Below are positions 1 through 10,559 of a stretch of 24,132 nt of DNA, piece by piece. Where the stretch lies: assembly GCA_964058805.1 (NCBI GenBank), contig CAXKVV010001154.1:1-24132 (forward strand), written 5' to 3'. Position 1 is the first letter of the stretch; each line of letters opens with the position of its first letter. Position numbers and translations under genes: made by a program. Source of the DNA: Schoenoplectus triqueter. Lineage: Eukaryota > Streptophyta > Magnoliopsida > Poales > Cyperaceae. The notes under the pieces are model-generated. The model worked only from the letters and a program-made list of their open reading frames with translations. It did not search any database and was not told where the DNA came from.

Positions 1-165
1 AAAATGAGTTCTCAAGATTAAGTGCAAGGCAGATGGTTTAGTGAAAAAATCCAAAATTTTATTAGTAGCTAAAAGGTTCACCCGGATTGAGAGTGGACTA
101 TGAGAAAACATTCTCATCGGTTGTGTGGTTCGCCTCAATCCTCATTTTGCTAGAAAACTTAGTGA
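1..165 (+). pseudogene. Ty1/copia reverse-transcriptase relic
   Basis: From about position 29 the translation reads in broken frames as KCKA..., AKRFTRIE (68..91) and then, after a frameshift, VDYEKTFSSVVWFASILILL (93..152). This matches the conserved copia pol segment of the form [32 protein letters not shown]. At least one frameshift and several substitutions destroy the frame, and neither the YVDD motif nor LTRs are seen. The relic may continue left of the window. Confidence 0.7.
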
Positions 166-502
166 GTTGTTTCTGAATGAGTAGTTTTTTTTCAAGTAAT
201 AAAAAATATGTCCTTCACCTACCCAACGTATGATGTCTTCTCTCTCAAATATTTCATAATAAAAAATAATATATCAAGTAATAAAAAGTAATATTTTCTA
301 AAGTTTGATTTTAATAATTGAATATAATTAATTTATTTCTTCGTAATTTATGTTAAAAATTTCATATAAGAGATTATGGTAGATTCAATGCAATAAATAT
401 CGAAATATTATAAAAAATTTTGCCTTGTAATCGTTCCGGCTTCATCACCGGTTATGTGGTGTATACACCTGAGCACCTAAGTTCCTATGCGAGTTGCGAC
501 GG

Positions 503-932
503 TATATATATATAGTCCGACTATGATGCTTTACAAAGCACAGAGACGTTGTGTATTTTGCACTCTATTTTTAATTTCAAGTCAGAAATAATGGATCCGA
601 ACCATTCAATCTAATCTTCATATCAAATCTATTAGTAAACCAAATTTTATATTTTTTAGAATTTTTTTTTGCTATTTTTCTCTGATGAGAAGAAAATTAC
701 TTGATCTGAAGAATTCTGGTTCATTCAAAAATGACAGTTTTTTCTCTATCCAAAAAAATAACAAATAAATTTTAAAAAAATATAAAATTTGATTTACTAA
801 TAGAATTTGATATGAAGATTAGATTGAGCAGCTTGGATCGATCATTTCTGACTTAAAATTAAAAATAAAGTGCAAAACACACAACACTTTTGTTCTTTGT
901 AAAGTATCATAGCCTAATTATATATATATAAT
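503..932. mobile_element. Foldback element (MITE-like), arms about 165 bp
   Basis: The segment 503..669 is repeated in inverted orientation at about 772..932. Both arms contain, in mirror order, the AT dinucleotide run, TATGATRCTTTACAAAG, TTGCACTYTATTTTTAATTT, AAGTCAGAAAT, CAATCTAATCTTCATATCAA and ATTAGTAAAYCAAATTTTATA. The loop of about 100 bp (670..771) has no coding content. Identity is high by eye with small indels. No target duplication was identified. A transcript would form a long hairpin. Confidence 0.7.
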
Positions 933-2204
933 AATAGTCTGATTCATATATTGATGATCACATATAATTCTCTATACGGAAGATACATCATATATCATAT
1001 ACACTTGGGTCTGTTCGAACGTCAACATTCCTACGGAAATTAAATGGAATTTAAGTTTAGTCGAAACATTTTCCCATTACATGTGGCAGATCAGATCCAG
1101 TTGAAATATTTTCTATTATTTTTCCATTTGCGTCATTGTTCTTCGTACTGTTGATGAAAAAATAATTATTCAATCTGATGTAATTAAAAAAATTCACCGA
1201 AAAAAGAATCCATTAAACCATAGCATTGGAATGGAACCCACAGCCGTTGTATCTCCTTCCCACTAAAAAATTTCTGCCGAACAGGCATATGAGCCGGTTC
1301 TGGTACATTGAAATATTGGGCCGAGCGAGAAAATATGGGAATTTGTGGAATATTCGAATCAGGGAATCAATGGGATTCTCTTCCCATGAGTCATTCGGCC
1401 GTACTTTTGTTCGGTATCATATTATGACAATGTGAGTTTCGGAGTACTTTTTCTGTTTCGGTCATGGAGGCATGGAGCCAGTGCAAAATGGGAAAATAGT
1501 CTCTGCCGATATTTTCTGTGCGGAGATCATCGCAGAAAAATCACAACGGCTCAAGAAAATCACAACGGCCGTGGGGAAGTCTAAATACGAATTTGATGCA
1601 CGGGGTTGTTTATTACTGTTAAATCATAACCGTTGATAAATGATCAGACCGCTCAAATTAAAAGAACCGCACATACGGAGCTTTTTCAGCTCCGCAGGTG
1701 ATATGGTTCCGTGCAAAATTGTAGGAAAATAATAATAAAATTGGGCCACGTTCCTGTTCAGAAGAAAACATTATATTGGGTATGACCGTATGTATGAGCA
1801 TGAGTTTCATTATTGCTGTAACTAGGATTATTACTCAGATTTCGTTTGTGATGGTATAGTTTTTAAATAAATAATTATTAATATATTTTTAAATATATTT
1901 AATAAAATTTAGATACAATATTTTTAAATGTTAAATAATAATGATAATTATAATAAAAATTATTATTATATTAATAAATATTATAACTAAATACATAATA
2001 ATCTATAAAATATCATATAAAAATTGAATCATTTTAAGAGTTAAATTTCATCTTAAATATATTACACACGTTACTTTAAAGGAGAGAGAAACTATTTTAT
2101 ATAAATTTTTAGATTCAAATGGATAAAAAATTTAAATAAAATTAATGATAGAGAAAAATGATGATGTATCTTGAAAATGTTGAAAGTTTAATTCTTCTAA
2201 TGCA
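933..2204. other. Non-coding AT-rich stretch; possible MITE terminus near 1009
   Basis: No gene is supported. At about 1009 a GGTCTGTTCGAACGTCA stretch resembles the left end of the element at 2702 (GGTCCTATTCGGCGTCA), suggesting a relative of that family, but I could not find its other end. A 14-bp doublet AAAATCACAACGGC occurs at 1537 and 1556. From 1860 to 2060 the DNA is almost pure A/T. The 69-codon frame at 1226..1435 has no recognisable similarity. Confidence 0.4.
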
Positions 2205-2622
2205 TTAAGAGTTGAGTTAGGCTATGGTGTTACGCGTGGTTCATGATCAAATTTGCTACGGACTAAAAATATAGATAAATCATCTTCAAATTTTGATTTA
2301 TGAATCTCAATAAATTCTTTATATCAAAATATGATAGGATATAATTTTTTCTATTTTTTGAATTTTTTAAGTATTAGTTTTGGATTTTTTTAAAATGATT
2401 CAATAATAATAATAAAATAATACATATTTTCTAGTTCATTTTTAAAAATCTAAAAGTAATACTTAGAAATTTTAAAAAATAGAAATTTTTTATATCCCAT
2501 TATATTTTGATATAAAAAATTTATTAAGACTCATAAATTAAGATTTAAAAATAATTTAACTATATATTTGTGTCCGTAGCAAATTTAATCATTAACTACG
2601 CGTAGCACGTCTAACTCTTAAA
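2205..2622. mobile_element. Foldback element, arms about 190 bp
   Basis: A near-continuous inverted repeat: the left arm starts TTAAGAGTTGAGTTAGG at 2205 and the right arm ends with its counterpart CGTCTAACTCTTAA at 2622. Both arms carry TACGCGT, ATCAAATTTGCTACGGAC, TCAATAAATT-TTTATATCAAAATAT and GGATATAA-TTTCTATTTTTT in mirror order. The unpaired centre is only a few tens of bases (about 2395..2435). It has no ORF and no obvious target duplication. Confidence 0.7.
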
Positions 2623-2701
2623 AATTAAGAATTTTTTTAAGTTCTTAAGTTAAAAGAGATAGCCCATTGGAAAAATAATAATAAAAAAAAAGATTGCGTG
2701 T

Positions 2702-3177
2702 AAGGTCCTATTCGGCGTCACGTGTGGGAACGAAAAATAATTCACTTGGGTGTTGATTTCCAATGTGGGACCTGGTTGGTTCCCGTCTAGAAGCAAATTC
2801 AAGTGGGAAAAAAATAAGTTCAATCCAATCCAATCCAATTAAGTTAACATTTTGATTTTCCCATACATTTTTGAAGAATTGGCGAATATGATGGGAAAAG
2901 AATTTGTAATCCCACCTTTTCTCAAAAGTTATCCGAACATGCAAGGATTGAAAATTCTAGTTGGACCAAATATTTCATCAATTCCAGTGGGAAGGGGAAG
3001 GTCCGGATAAATCAACAATTTCTTTCGGGAGGGAATCGTATTTTTTTTGTGTGTTTTGGCCTTTTGGGAGAAAAGCAGGAAAGAAGTCCATTTTCAAAAT
3101 GTACCGAGTATATTGGGAAAAGAATATACTCAATAGATCAAAATTCTCAAGTATTTCCATCAATCAGAACAGACCTT
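2702..3177. mobile_element. Probable MITE with short imperfect terminal inverted repeats
   Basis: The left end AAGGTCCTATTCGGC is matched on the other strand by AAGGTCTGTTCTGAT at the right end (3177). The left end also resembles the sequence at 1009. The interior shows no gene: the short overlapping frames on both strands lack known motifs, and a CCAAT pentamer tandem occurs at 2821..2840. The right end abuts the direct repeat that starts the next element. No target duplication was confirmed. Confidence 0.35.
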
Positions 3178-3185
3178 TTAACTAA

Positions 3186-3985
3186 GGGTGGGTATCCCTT
3201 GATAATTTTGACAATGAATTCTTAAATAAGTAATAGTATTTGCCCGTGCGCGTTGTTATTATAATGTCTTTTAAAAATATAAAAATTCATATTTTTATGT
3301 GAAAAAAAAATATAAAAATAAAAATAATTTAGTAATTAATATAAATTTCAATCATGAATACATGATTAATGTAAAAATAAATATAGAAGTGAGAGAAAAG
3401 TTGACATTTAAACTTTAAGAAAAATTAAAATCCATAATTGATGATAGCCTAAAAAGAAGAAAATAAAGTAGAATAATTGTACTCCTAAATTATGCAGTAT
3501 TTTGTGTAATAATCAAAATTGAGAGAAAATTATAATTTCAACACAAATGATCATAGAATAGTAACATTATTTGACGAATAACTCAATCTGATAACTAATA
3601 TTAGCTCTAGAAATTTAAAATATATATATGGACCATTGTAGAATCATAACACTTACATACTTAATAAAGAGTAGAGATAGATATAAAAAAATTAAAAAAT
3701 AGAAAATAATAGATATATTATTTTACTTGTATATTGATAATGTTTCAAATTTCATATAATTTCATTATTATTTGATAGTCTATCAATGACCATCAAATTA
3801 TAACATTTGTAATTGTATTGATGGTTTTTAATTGACTATCAAATGATAATAAAATTATATAAAATTTAAAACACCATCAATCTATAACTAAAAGAACATA
3901 TTTATAAACTTTTTCCTATTTTTATTTTTTTAATATTTATTTAAGTATCCATTATCAAAATAACCCATTATCAAATGATCGTCGC
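3186..3985. mobile_element. About 800-bp insertion bounded by a 12-bp direct repeat
   Basis: CCTTTTAACTAA occurs exactly at 3174..3185 and again at 3986..3997. Just inside, the ends are loosely inverted: GATAATTTTGACAATGAATTC-TTAAATAAGTA on the left and TTATTTTGATAATGGATAC-TTAAATAAATA reading inwards from the right. Near the left end, GTATTTGCCCGTGCGCG resembles sequence seen inside many dispersed plant repeats. A target duplication of 9-12 bp would fit a Mutator-like element. The hairpin at 3670..3960 lies within. Confidence 0.4.
3670..3960. repeat. Long inverted repeat (foldback), arms about 130 bp
   Basis: The left arm ends at about 3797 and the right arm begins at about 3817. Mirror-matched blocks include TTTCAAATTTCATATAATTT with AAATTTTATATAATTTT, and CATTATTATTTGATAGTC with TTATTATCATTTGATAGTC. 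The 17-mer ATTATCATTTGATAGTC from the right arm (3834..3850, complement) recurs at 14308..14324 in a second, shorter relative. Confidence 0.6.
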
Positions 3986-3997
3986 CCTTTTAACTAA

Positions 3998-5094
3998 AGC
4001 ATTTTTTTCCCACTGTGAAGAGAGCAACAAAACCGCTTCACTTTTTTCATTAAAATATATTTATATAATCTAATTTTACCGTAATTGTCTTTAAATCGAT
4101 CTTGTTTTAATCAGCTTACTTAATATGATAATAATATATTTAACTGCTAATATACTTTTCTTTATCAAATATTAACTTTCACTGAGATGAGGAGAGGAAG
4201 TAAAATAAGTACACGCAGGGGAATAACTGAGTATATATGGAGTCGATGCATCACCAGGTGGTGTATTATAATTTTAGTTACTTCTAATAAATTATTTTGT
4301 CTACATGAAATTTTTAATTATTACTTGCATTTTTCTTTTTCCGATATTTTAAAGAAGAAAAATACTATTTTTTATTACATTATATTTATAATATGTAACA
4401 TATAAAATTTACAAGTTGCTCCGTTAATTTTCATGCGGAAGCAGTTCTAATAAATGCAGCGGTATAATTGATTCTGCAAGAAATCACGAGCTGAAGTCAG
4501 AATCCTTATGTTTTTCATGACCTAAATCTTTTAAACCTTAAAAGAGCATCATTTCTCTCTTTCTCTCTCTTTGGTAATAGTGACATACTCTTTTTTCTTT
4601 TTTGATAAATGAGAGAGAGTAGAGTGGTGTATATTTATAAGCCAACGCATCTGCTCAATACAACCTTTTAGTGCACCACTCAAGTGCACATGTTCAATGC
4701 ACCCCTCCAGTGTACTCAGGGGCGGAATCAAGGTAGGCTTCAGCCGGCGCCCGGGCACCTCCTCGGTTCAGTGAAAAATAAATGTCGTACGGTAAAAAAT
4801 ATTTTTTTTTACCCGAACATTCTATTTATTTGAACCGGACACCCCCTATCAATCGTTTCTTATTCCGCACGTGAGTGCACCGGTTCAATGCACCCTTTCA
4901 ATGCATCTTTATGTCTTATAACGGATTGAATTTAAATTCAGCTTTCTCATAATGAACATACTATTTATTAAATCCAACAATATCAATACTTATTAACAAA
5001 AAATATCCAATATCAAATTTTAGCTTGTTAAGAAGAAAAAATAGTATGCTACAATTGTTTCTCTTGAAGCAACCGAATAACCATTTGTAGATGA
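3998..5094. other. Non-coding stretch with a small TIR insertion near 4718..4872
   Basis: No gene is supported; the frames at 4187 and 4549 are short and unlike any family I know. Around 4660..4910 a loosely repeated phrase (TTCAATGCACCC, GTGCAC) is interrupted by a segment running from AGGGGCGGAATC at about 4719 to its mirror TATTCCGCACGT at about 4872, which looks like a MITE of the GGGGCGGA-ended kind. The target duplication is uncertain. CT tracts occur at 4555..4572. Confidence 0.35.
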
Positions 5095-6240
5095 TAGCCT
5101 TGAGAATGTGGTATTAAAGGTCGAAAAGTAGTGCAAGAATGTAAATAATCTAAGGTAAAAATATATAAATCAATTTAGGGTTTAGTGTTCAAGTGTAATG
5201 GCAGCGGAATACAATTCAATTTTACTCGATTCTCACAAGAATATAATAATCAAAGAAATGCGAGAAAAGAAAAGAAAAATCTAACGAGAACACAAGATGT
5301 AATGGAGTTCGGCTTAAAAATACCTACGTCTCCGGGACTCTCAACCTACAACAATTGAGGTTGAACCGAAACACTAAAAAAATTTACACTTGTAGAACTT
5401 TGTCCCTTACACAAAAATGAGTTATCAAGCCTATCGGTTATAAGAGTGACAACACAATAAAAAGGGTTGAGCGACAACACGCTCAAAACAAGAAGTAAGT
5501 GACAACACACTAAAAAAAATGAGCACTAAAACTTAAGAAAAGATGAGCGCCACAGCTCAAGAAAAGATTACAAGAAGATTACAAAGGATCAAGTTGGGAG
5601 AATGGAGAGAAACTATATTGAGCTTAATTAAGAATTTAGTTAATTGAATGTTTTCAATCTCTTAAATTATCTTTCTCACTTTGTATATGGCTAGTAAGCT
5701 CTCTGAAGTAATGATTTAGCTAGATAAATTTTTTTTTTCAATCAGTGAGAGATGTGATCCTTTTAAAATAGATATTATGAAACAGATGAAAGATGAAGAA
5801 ACTATTTTCGGCATAAACCGTTATAACAGTTTGGGAATCGTTATAACAGTTTAGAAAGAATAGTCGTTGGATCGATTGAGCTAAAACGTTATAACGATTC
5901 ACTGAATTATTATACATTTTATAAATTATTGCAACGATTACTGAATTGTTACATAATGATACGCTCTGGTTTCTATGAGAATTTTTCTGTCTTAGAATAT
6001 TTGGAGTATTGAGATAAACAGTTATAACGATTACTGAGCCGTTATAACAATTTATTGGGAAAAATCATTTTTCTTTGTTGTTTAAGCTTAATTTATCTTA
6101 ATCAGTTCAACATAGTTTAAGTCTAATTAAATATAAGCTTAATGCAGTCTTGATTAAGCTCCTGTATCTCATTATTAGTCTTAGTTCTTGTGTACTAATC
6201 TAATTGCATTTTAATTCCTGCACAAAATTCAAACAAGGTA
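5095..6240. repeat. LTR-retrotransposon-like non-coding repeat with CGTTATAACG motifs
   Basis: The phrase GGAGTTCGGCTTAAAAATACC-TACGTCTCCGGGAC (5306..5338) is a recurrent signature in plant LTRs as I recall it. It is followed by degenerate repeats of AGTGACAACACA and GAGCGACAACACGCTC. From 5815 to 6050 the palindrome CGTTATAACG or near variants occurs about five times (5819, 5841, 5888, 6020, 6041). I could not define TG...CA ends or a target duplication, so boundaries are approximate and the LTR label is inference. Confidence 0.4.
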
Positions 6241-8097
6241 AATTATAAAATTCAAGATTATTTTGCAAATCGATAAATCAAAAAAGATATTTAGTGTAAC
6301 AGTAAATATTTTCAAAATCATCCCTATACAGTGTACATATGTGATATGTGAATATGGATTGCCATCAGTTTGCATTGCGAACCACAACCTCATGAAACTG
6401 ATTAATATTTTATTTTGTGTTCCATTATGAATATTTTAATATATTGCCTGTGATTTGAAGAAGGATAAAAGGGTTTTAATTTATTGCAATAGTTATTACC
6501 TGAGCCACATATAGCTACTGCTGCTGCCTACATTAATTAAACTTATCACTGTATCTATCAGGCTGCCACATTTCCTCCCTTTTATTGGATAATAAATGTG
6601 CATGATTTTCTGCTTCTTTCAGGTCATGCAACATTTTTCCTAGACCATTCCTGCCATGCAATATTGTCCTGCCAGAATTTGACTATGTCGCAACTAATGT
6701 GTGTTGTTATTTTCTCAAGCATATCCAACAAGCTTCTGTTATTTTGCTCAGATAGAAAATATGTCAGTTGCTGTGTACATTTGTTTATTATTTGCAATGA
6801 ATAAGTGGGCCACATATCAGGAAAATGTTTGCTTCTGCGTTTTACTGATTTACCGCTTGTAATTCAGATGGATAAAATTTTATAACTCGAAATTTTAGAA
6901 CTTAGTTCTGACCATGGTTTAATATCCTTGTTGGGTTTTGAAATCATGACATCGTTTAAAATACGAATTTCAGAAATTTAATCATGCATGTTTCAGAAAT
7001 TTAATTTGACCTGAAAAGTTACAACAGGAGTCTGAAAATGAGACGGCACTTCACAGAATCTGTCTGGAGTTATTAATTATTATAAGAACTGAACAACAAT
7101 ATATGAAAATTAAAGGAAAGTAAAAATGTCATGTTTTTTTGTTTACTGAAATACTTTGGTCGTATATGCATATATGTATAAAATTCTACTAAAAAAACTG
7201 ATCATGCACACCAAACATACATTTCGAAACAAAAAATTTTACATAATGAATACCATAAAATTTTGAACAAAAATTTAATCACACCTAATATAATATATAA
7301 GAAACATGTGCATAGTTCTATTTTTTATTTCGAATTTTTTTCTGGTAGTTGTTAATTTGTTATGGTTGTCAACATATATATTAATACATACCTTCCCTAC
7401 ATTGATGAATACATTCCTGCACCAAAATTTTTCAGGTTCTCAGTCACCAAGTTCTTTTATATTTAATTTAAGGATTCAAATATAATATAGAGTTTTCAGG
7501 AGGATTAAATGGCCAGATTTTAGAAGTATACGGTGTAATTATGATTTGTGTAGGTAAGGATGGTACTCATTTTAGTGACAGAGGCCTAGGAAGGCTCATG
7601 GATTGGGCCAGTCTATTAATGATTTGCATGAATTCCATAGAGAATTACAATTATTACATTTACAACTAGGCCTAGTGGCTACTGGTATGAGATTTAGGCA
7701 TTTAGCCTCAAGTTGTTTGTATGTACATCAGGATTTGACATTCTCTCATTCCAACAGGCTCTGACAAGAGACGACAAAAATCAAAATATTGGTGCGCTTC
7801 AACTTTGAACAGCAACTTTTAAGACAGAGTAATTATGATATTCTTGGAATTTTATGAAATAATCAAATCAAGTTCTCAAATCCCGATATACCCAGTTTTG
7901 CAAAATGGAGATTAACAATCCATCTGAAGTGAAAGGTTAAGATCGCTCTAATTCCGTCAAAAGAAACATCAATTGTTTGAGAGGATCCATGAAAATCATG
8001 CTGGCCTTTGTTACGGTAAATATTCATTTATGCGCATATTTAATGCAGAGAGGAGCGTAAGGAGGCTCATTTGATGTACGTAGACAACATATACTAA
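6241..8097. other. Intergenic stretch, no gene recognised
   Basis: Base composition is less extreme than the flanks, and short frames exist on both strands at 6598..6815, but they overlap each other antisense and show no known motif. A short doublet TTTCAGAAATTTAAT occurs near 6968 and 6991. I see no RNA gene, terminal repeats or splice-consistent exon chain. Confidence 0.4.
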
Positions 8098-8490
8098 CAG
8101 ATTTTGTTTTATATAATAATTATAAAAATTATATTATTAATAATAAGAATGATAAAAGCAAAATTTAATTTATGATTGGCAGCGTGCCACTGCAAGTGAC
8201 GTTTTTACTGAAACGTGACATTACCAGTGACGTCATTACTGAAACACGTCACTACCGGTGATGTCTTTACTGAAACGCGCCACTAACAGTGGCGCGTTTG
8301 CCTAAAAATGGGTTTTATAAATACACGCACAGATAGATGCCTGCGCGATTGATATTTGTAGGAAGTGGTGCGTTTACCCAAAGACACCACTGAAAGTGGC
8401 GCATTATCATTCATATATTTAAAATTTTACTTTTATCACTCTTATTATTAATAATATGATTTTTATAATTATTATATTTTAAAAAATCTG
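8098..8490. mobile_element. TIR element carrying a 31-bp-period array of palindromes (family copy 1)
   Basis: Terminal arms of about 70 bp run from CAGATTTT (8098) inward and mirror the right arm ending AAAATCTG (8490). Shared blocks include ATATAATAATTATAAAAAT, ATATTATTAATAATAAG and TGATAAAAG-AAAATTT. Flanks TATACTAA and TATATTAG could be a decayed 8-bp target duplication. Inside, four palindromic units have centres at 8193, 8224, 8255 and 8286, exactly 31 bp apart, with core CGCCACT-N-AGTGGCG variants separated by TTACTGAAACG; a fifth unit is centred at about 8393. No ORF encodes a transposase, so it is non-autonomous. Arms and core match the copy at 10147..10550. Confidence 0.8.
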
Positions 8491-8526
8491 TATATTAGAA
8501 GTCTTGTGTAAAGATAGGGTTGCAAA

Positions 8527-9074
8527 TAGGGCTATCAATGACACATTTTGGCGGTTCATCTGACTCATATCATATCCAATAGGATATGTATGGAAAAAAA
8601 AATCGTTAGGTCATTAGATATGGGTATGGGTAAGAAAAAAAATTGTTAACTTATCGGGTATGAATATGGGTAAGAGGTTTCCGTTACCCATTATACATTG
8701 GATAAATTATATAAATATATATAGTTAAATATATATAAATATAATTATTTTATATTTTTAATAAATATATATAGTTAAATTATATAAATATATATATATA
8801 TATATAGTAATTAGTATATATTTTTTATGACAATTAACAATTAGATGATTTTTATTATATCAAAAATGTTAATTATTATTGTACTTTATTAGTATATATA
8901 TTTATCTAAATCATATAATTTTTTTCATTGAATTATTTTTATTTTTATCTGTTATCTACCGTTCGTTACCTGAAATTTTTAATAGGTAAGGATAAGATAT
9001 GGATAAAAAAAATTTAATAGGCATGGATATAAAAATACCTCCACCCATATCCTACCCTACCCATTACAGCCCTA
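8527..9074. mobile_element. Inner hAT-like element inserted into the outer one
   Basis: Begins TAGGGCTATCAATG and ends with the mirrored CATTACAGCCCTA. It is flanked by GTTGCAAA (8519..8526) and GTTGGAAA (9075..9082), an 8-bp duplication with one mismatch, as expected for hAT. The interior repeats TATGGGTA/TACCCATA motifs and an AT-rich core with near-duplicate ATAAATATATATAGTTAAAT stretches at 8702..8780. There is no coding capacity. Its position 12 bp inside the outer element shows it arrived later. Confidence 0.65.
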
Positions 9075-9116
9075 GTTGGAAATGTATAGTAAAATATTTA
9101 ATTTTTATCTGTGATT

Positions 9117-9220
9117 CGATCTGAAAAATAATAAAAATTATTCTATCTGAAAAATAATAAAAATTATTCGATCTGAAAAATAATAAAAATTATTTGATCT
9201 GAAAAATAATTAAAATTATT
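9117..9220. repeat. Minisatellite, four 26-bp units
   Basis: Four head-to-tail copies of a 26-bp unit start at 9117, 9143, 9169 and 9195. Each reads YGATCTG or CTATCTG followed by an A/T tail ending AATTATT. The copies differ by only one or two bases, so the expansion is young or homogenised. It lies within the outer hAT-like element. Confidence 0.85.
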
Positions 9221-9731
9221 CGATCCGTATTCGTATCCATAGTTGAATTTTTTTAACGAATATAGCTACGATTTGGCTATTACATATCCATAACCCTCGG
9301 TTTAGCCATTATCCATCAATATCCGACATTATCCAATATTATCCGATTTTAATTATATTTTTTTGCATACATTACAAATTTAACTAATTTTATATATAAT
9401 TTGTACTAATGTATTATGTTTTTTTAATAATTCATTGATATATTTGAACTACTAATATAATGATAATTAATATTTAATCTTTATAATTAAAAATTCTATA
9501 AAAAAATCATATGTAATTATTATTTTAATGATATATAAAATATTTTTGCTTCATATCCGAAATATATTCGTATTTGTATATATATATGTCCGATATCCGT
9601 TAAATATCTGATATGTATCCGTATCCGAGACTATCTGTATATGAATCCGTATCTAAAAAATTATAACGAATATGAATACGATAAGAGTATTATCCGTTCG
9701 TATCCGATCCGTTTACAACCCTAGCAAAGAA

Positions 9732-10137
9732 AAAAAAAAGAAAAAGAAAAAAGGACGTGTCAGCAAAGCCAACCAAAATTTTATTAGTATGTCTAATAGC
9801 CTGATATAATAAAAAGGAAGCAAAGAGAATGAACATAGCATGCGAGGAATGATTGATTTCCGTTGGAGATCATAAACTATAAAGTGCCTTTACTTGGACA
9901 TTTGCCTCGTGAGGCTCGCAATCTCCACCATTTTCTTTTGAGACCAGTATGCAAAAAAAATATATATATATATAGTAATTAATTTCGTTCAAGACAAAAA
10001 GATGTGATGACTCATGAGCTCTAAGGATTTGTAGAGAGAGAGAGAGATGAGAAAAAGATCGCCTACGGCTTCACTCCAAAAGATGTTGCTTGAATTCCTT
10101 TCCTTCTATGCGGAAATTATATTATTTTATAAATTCT
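9732..10137. other. Short intergenic gap with (AT)n and (GA)n runs
   Basis: A-rich DNA at 9728..9752, an AT run at about 9960..9974 and a GA run at about 10032..10047. No gene or element ends were recognised. Confidence 0.5.
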
Positions 10138-10146
10138 TACTTGGTA

Positions 10147-10550
10147 CAGTTTTTAGTAATAATAAGTTTTAGTAAATTAATATTATTAAAAATAAGAGTG
10201 AAAATGTAAAATTTTAAATATACGAATGACAGCGCGTCACTGGCAGTGGCGTGTTCACTGCGCGTTTGAAACACGCTACTGTCAGTGGCATGTTTCATTA
10301 TTTTTACCAAACGCACCACTGGCAGTGGCGCGTTTCCTTATTTTTACGAAACGCGTCACTACCAGTGGCACGTTTGCTTCTTATATATACAAAATACGCA
10401 GTCACTTGCGCGGGGTTTGGACGAAACGCGCCACTGGCAGTGGCGCGTTTCGTCCGCGCCACTGTCAGTGGCGCGCTGCCATTCGTAAATTTGAAATTTT
10501 ACGTTTCTCACTCTTATTTTTAATAATATTAATTTAATAAAACTTAGTAA
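10147..10550. mobile_element. TIR element carrying a 40-bp-period array of palindromes (family copy 2)
   Basis: Flanked by an exact 9-bp duplication, TACTTGGTA at 10138..10146 and 10551..10559, which suits a Mutator-like mechanism. Arms of about 75 bp mirror each other through AAATTAATATTATTAAAAAT, AATAAGAGTGA and GTAAAAT-TAAAT, continuing into the first palindrome. Palindrome centres lie at 10243, 10282, 10322, 10362, a degenerate one near 10402, then 10437 and 10465, so the left part has a 39-40 bp period. Units read AAACGCGCCACTG-N-CAGTGGCGCGTTT, joined by TTATTTTTACG. Overlapping open frames across the array are by-products of the repeat. The right end seems to lack the first 13 bp of the left end. 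No transposase. Confidence 0.85.
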
Positions 10551-10559
10551 TACTTGGTA

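Larger units (their letters stand above)
8515..9723. mobile_element. Outer hAT-like non-autonomous element, interrupted by a second hAT-like element
   Basis: The left end TAGGGTTGCAAA (8515) is mirrored by TTTACAACCCTA at 9723. The right half is full of TATCCG/GTATCCG motifs, typical of a common plant hAT MITE type that begins TAGGGTTGTAAACGG. The adjacent 7-mers GTAAAGA (8508..8514) and GCAAAGA (9724..9730) differ at one base and may be the target duplication. It holds no transposase. The left terminus is split by the inner element at 8527..9074, and a 26-bp minisatellite lies at 9117..9220. Confidence 0.6.

Noticed and set aside
4549..4758. Minus-strand 69-codon frame near the GTGCAC repeats
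   Set aside because: Crosses the edge of a small MITE and a CT tract; no recognisable motif.
8193..8286. CRISPR-like appearance: regular palindromic repeats with 31-bp period
   Set aside because: The spacers are not unique, the array sits between transposon arms, and the window is a plant nuclear genome with introns.
10226..10537. Three overlapping open frames (up to 103 codons) across the palindrome array
   Set aside because: They exist in several frames at once because the GC-rich repeat units lack stop codons; the peptides only repeat the unit.
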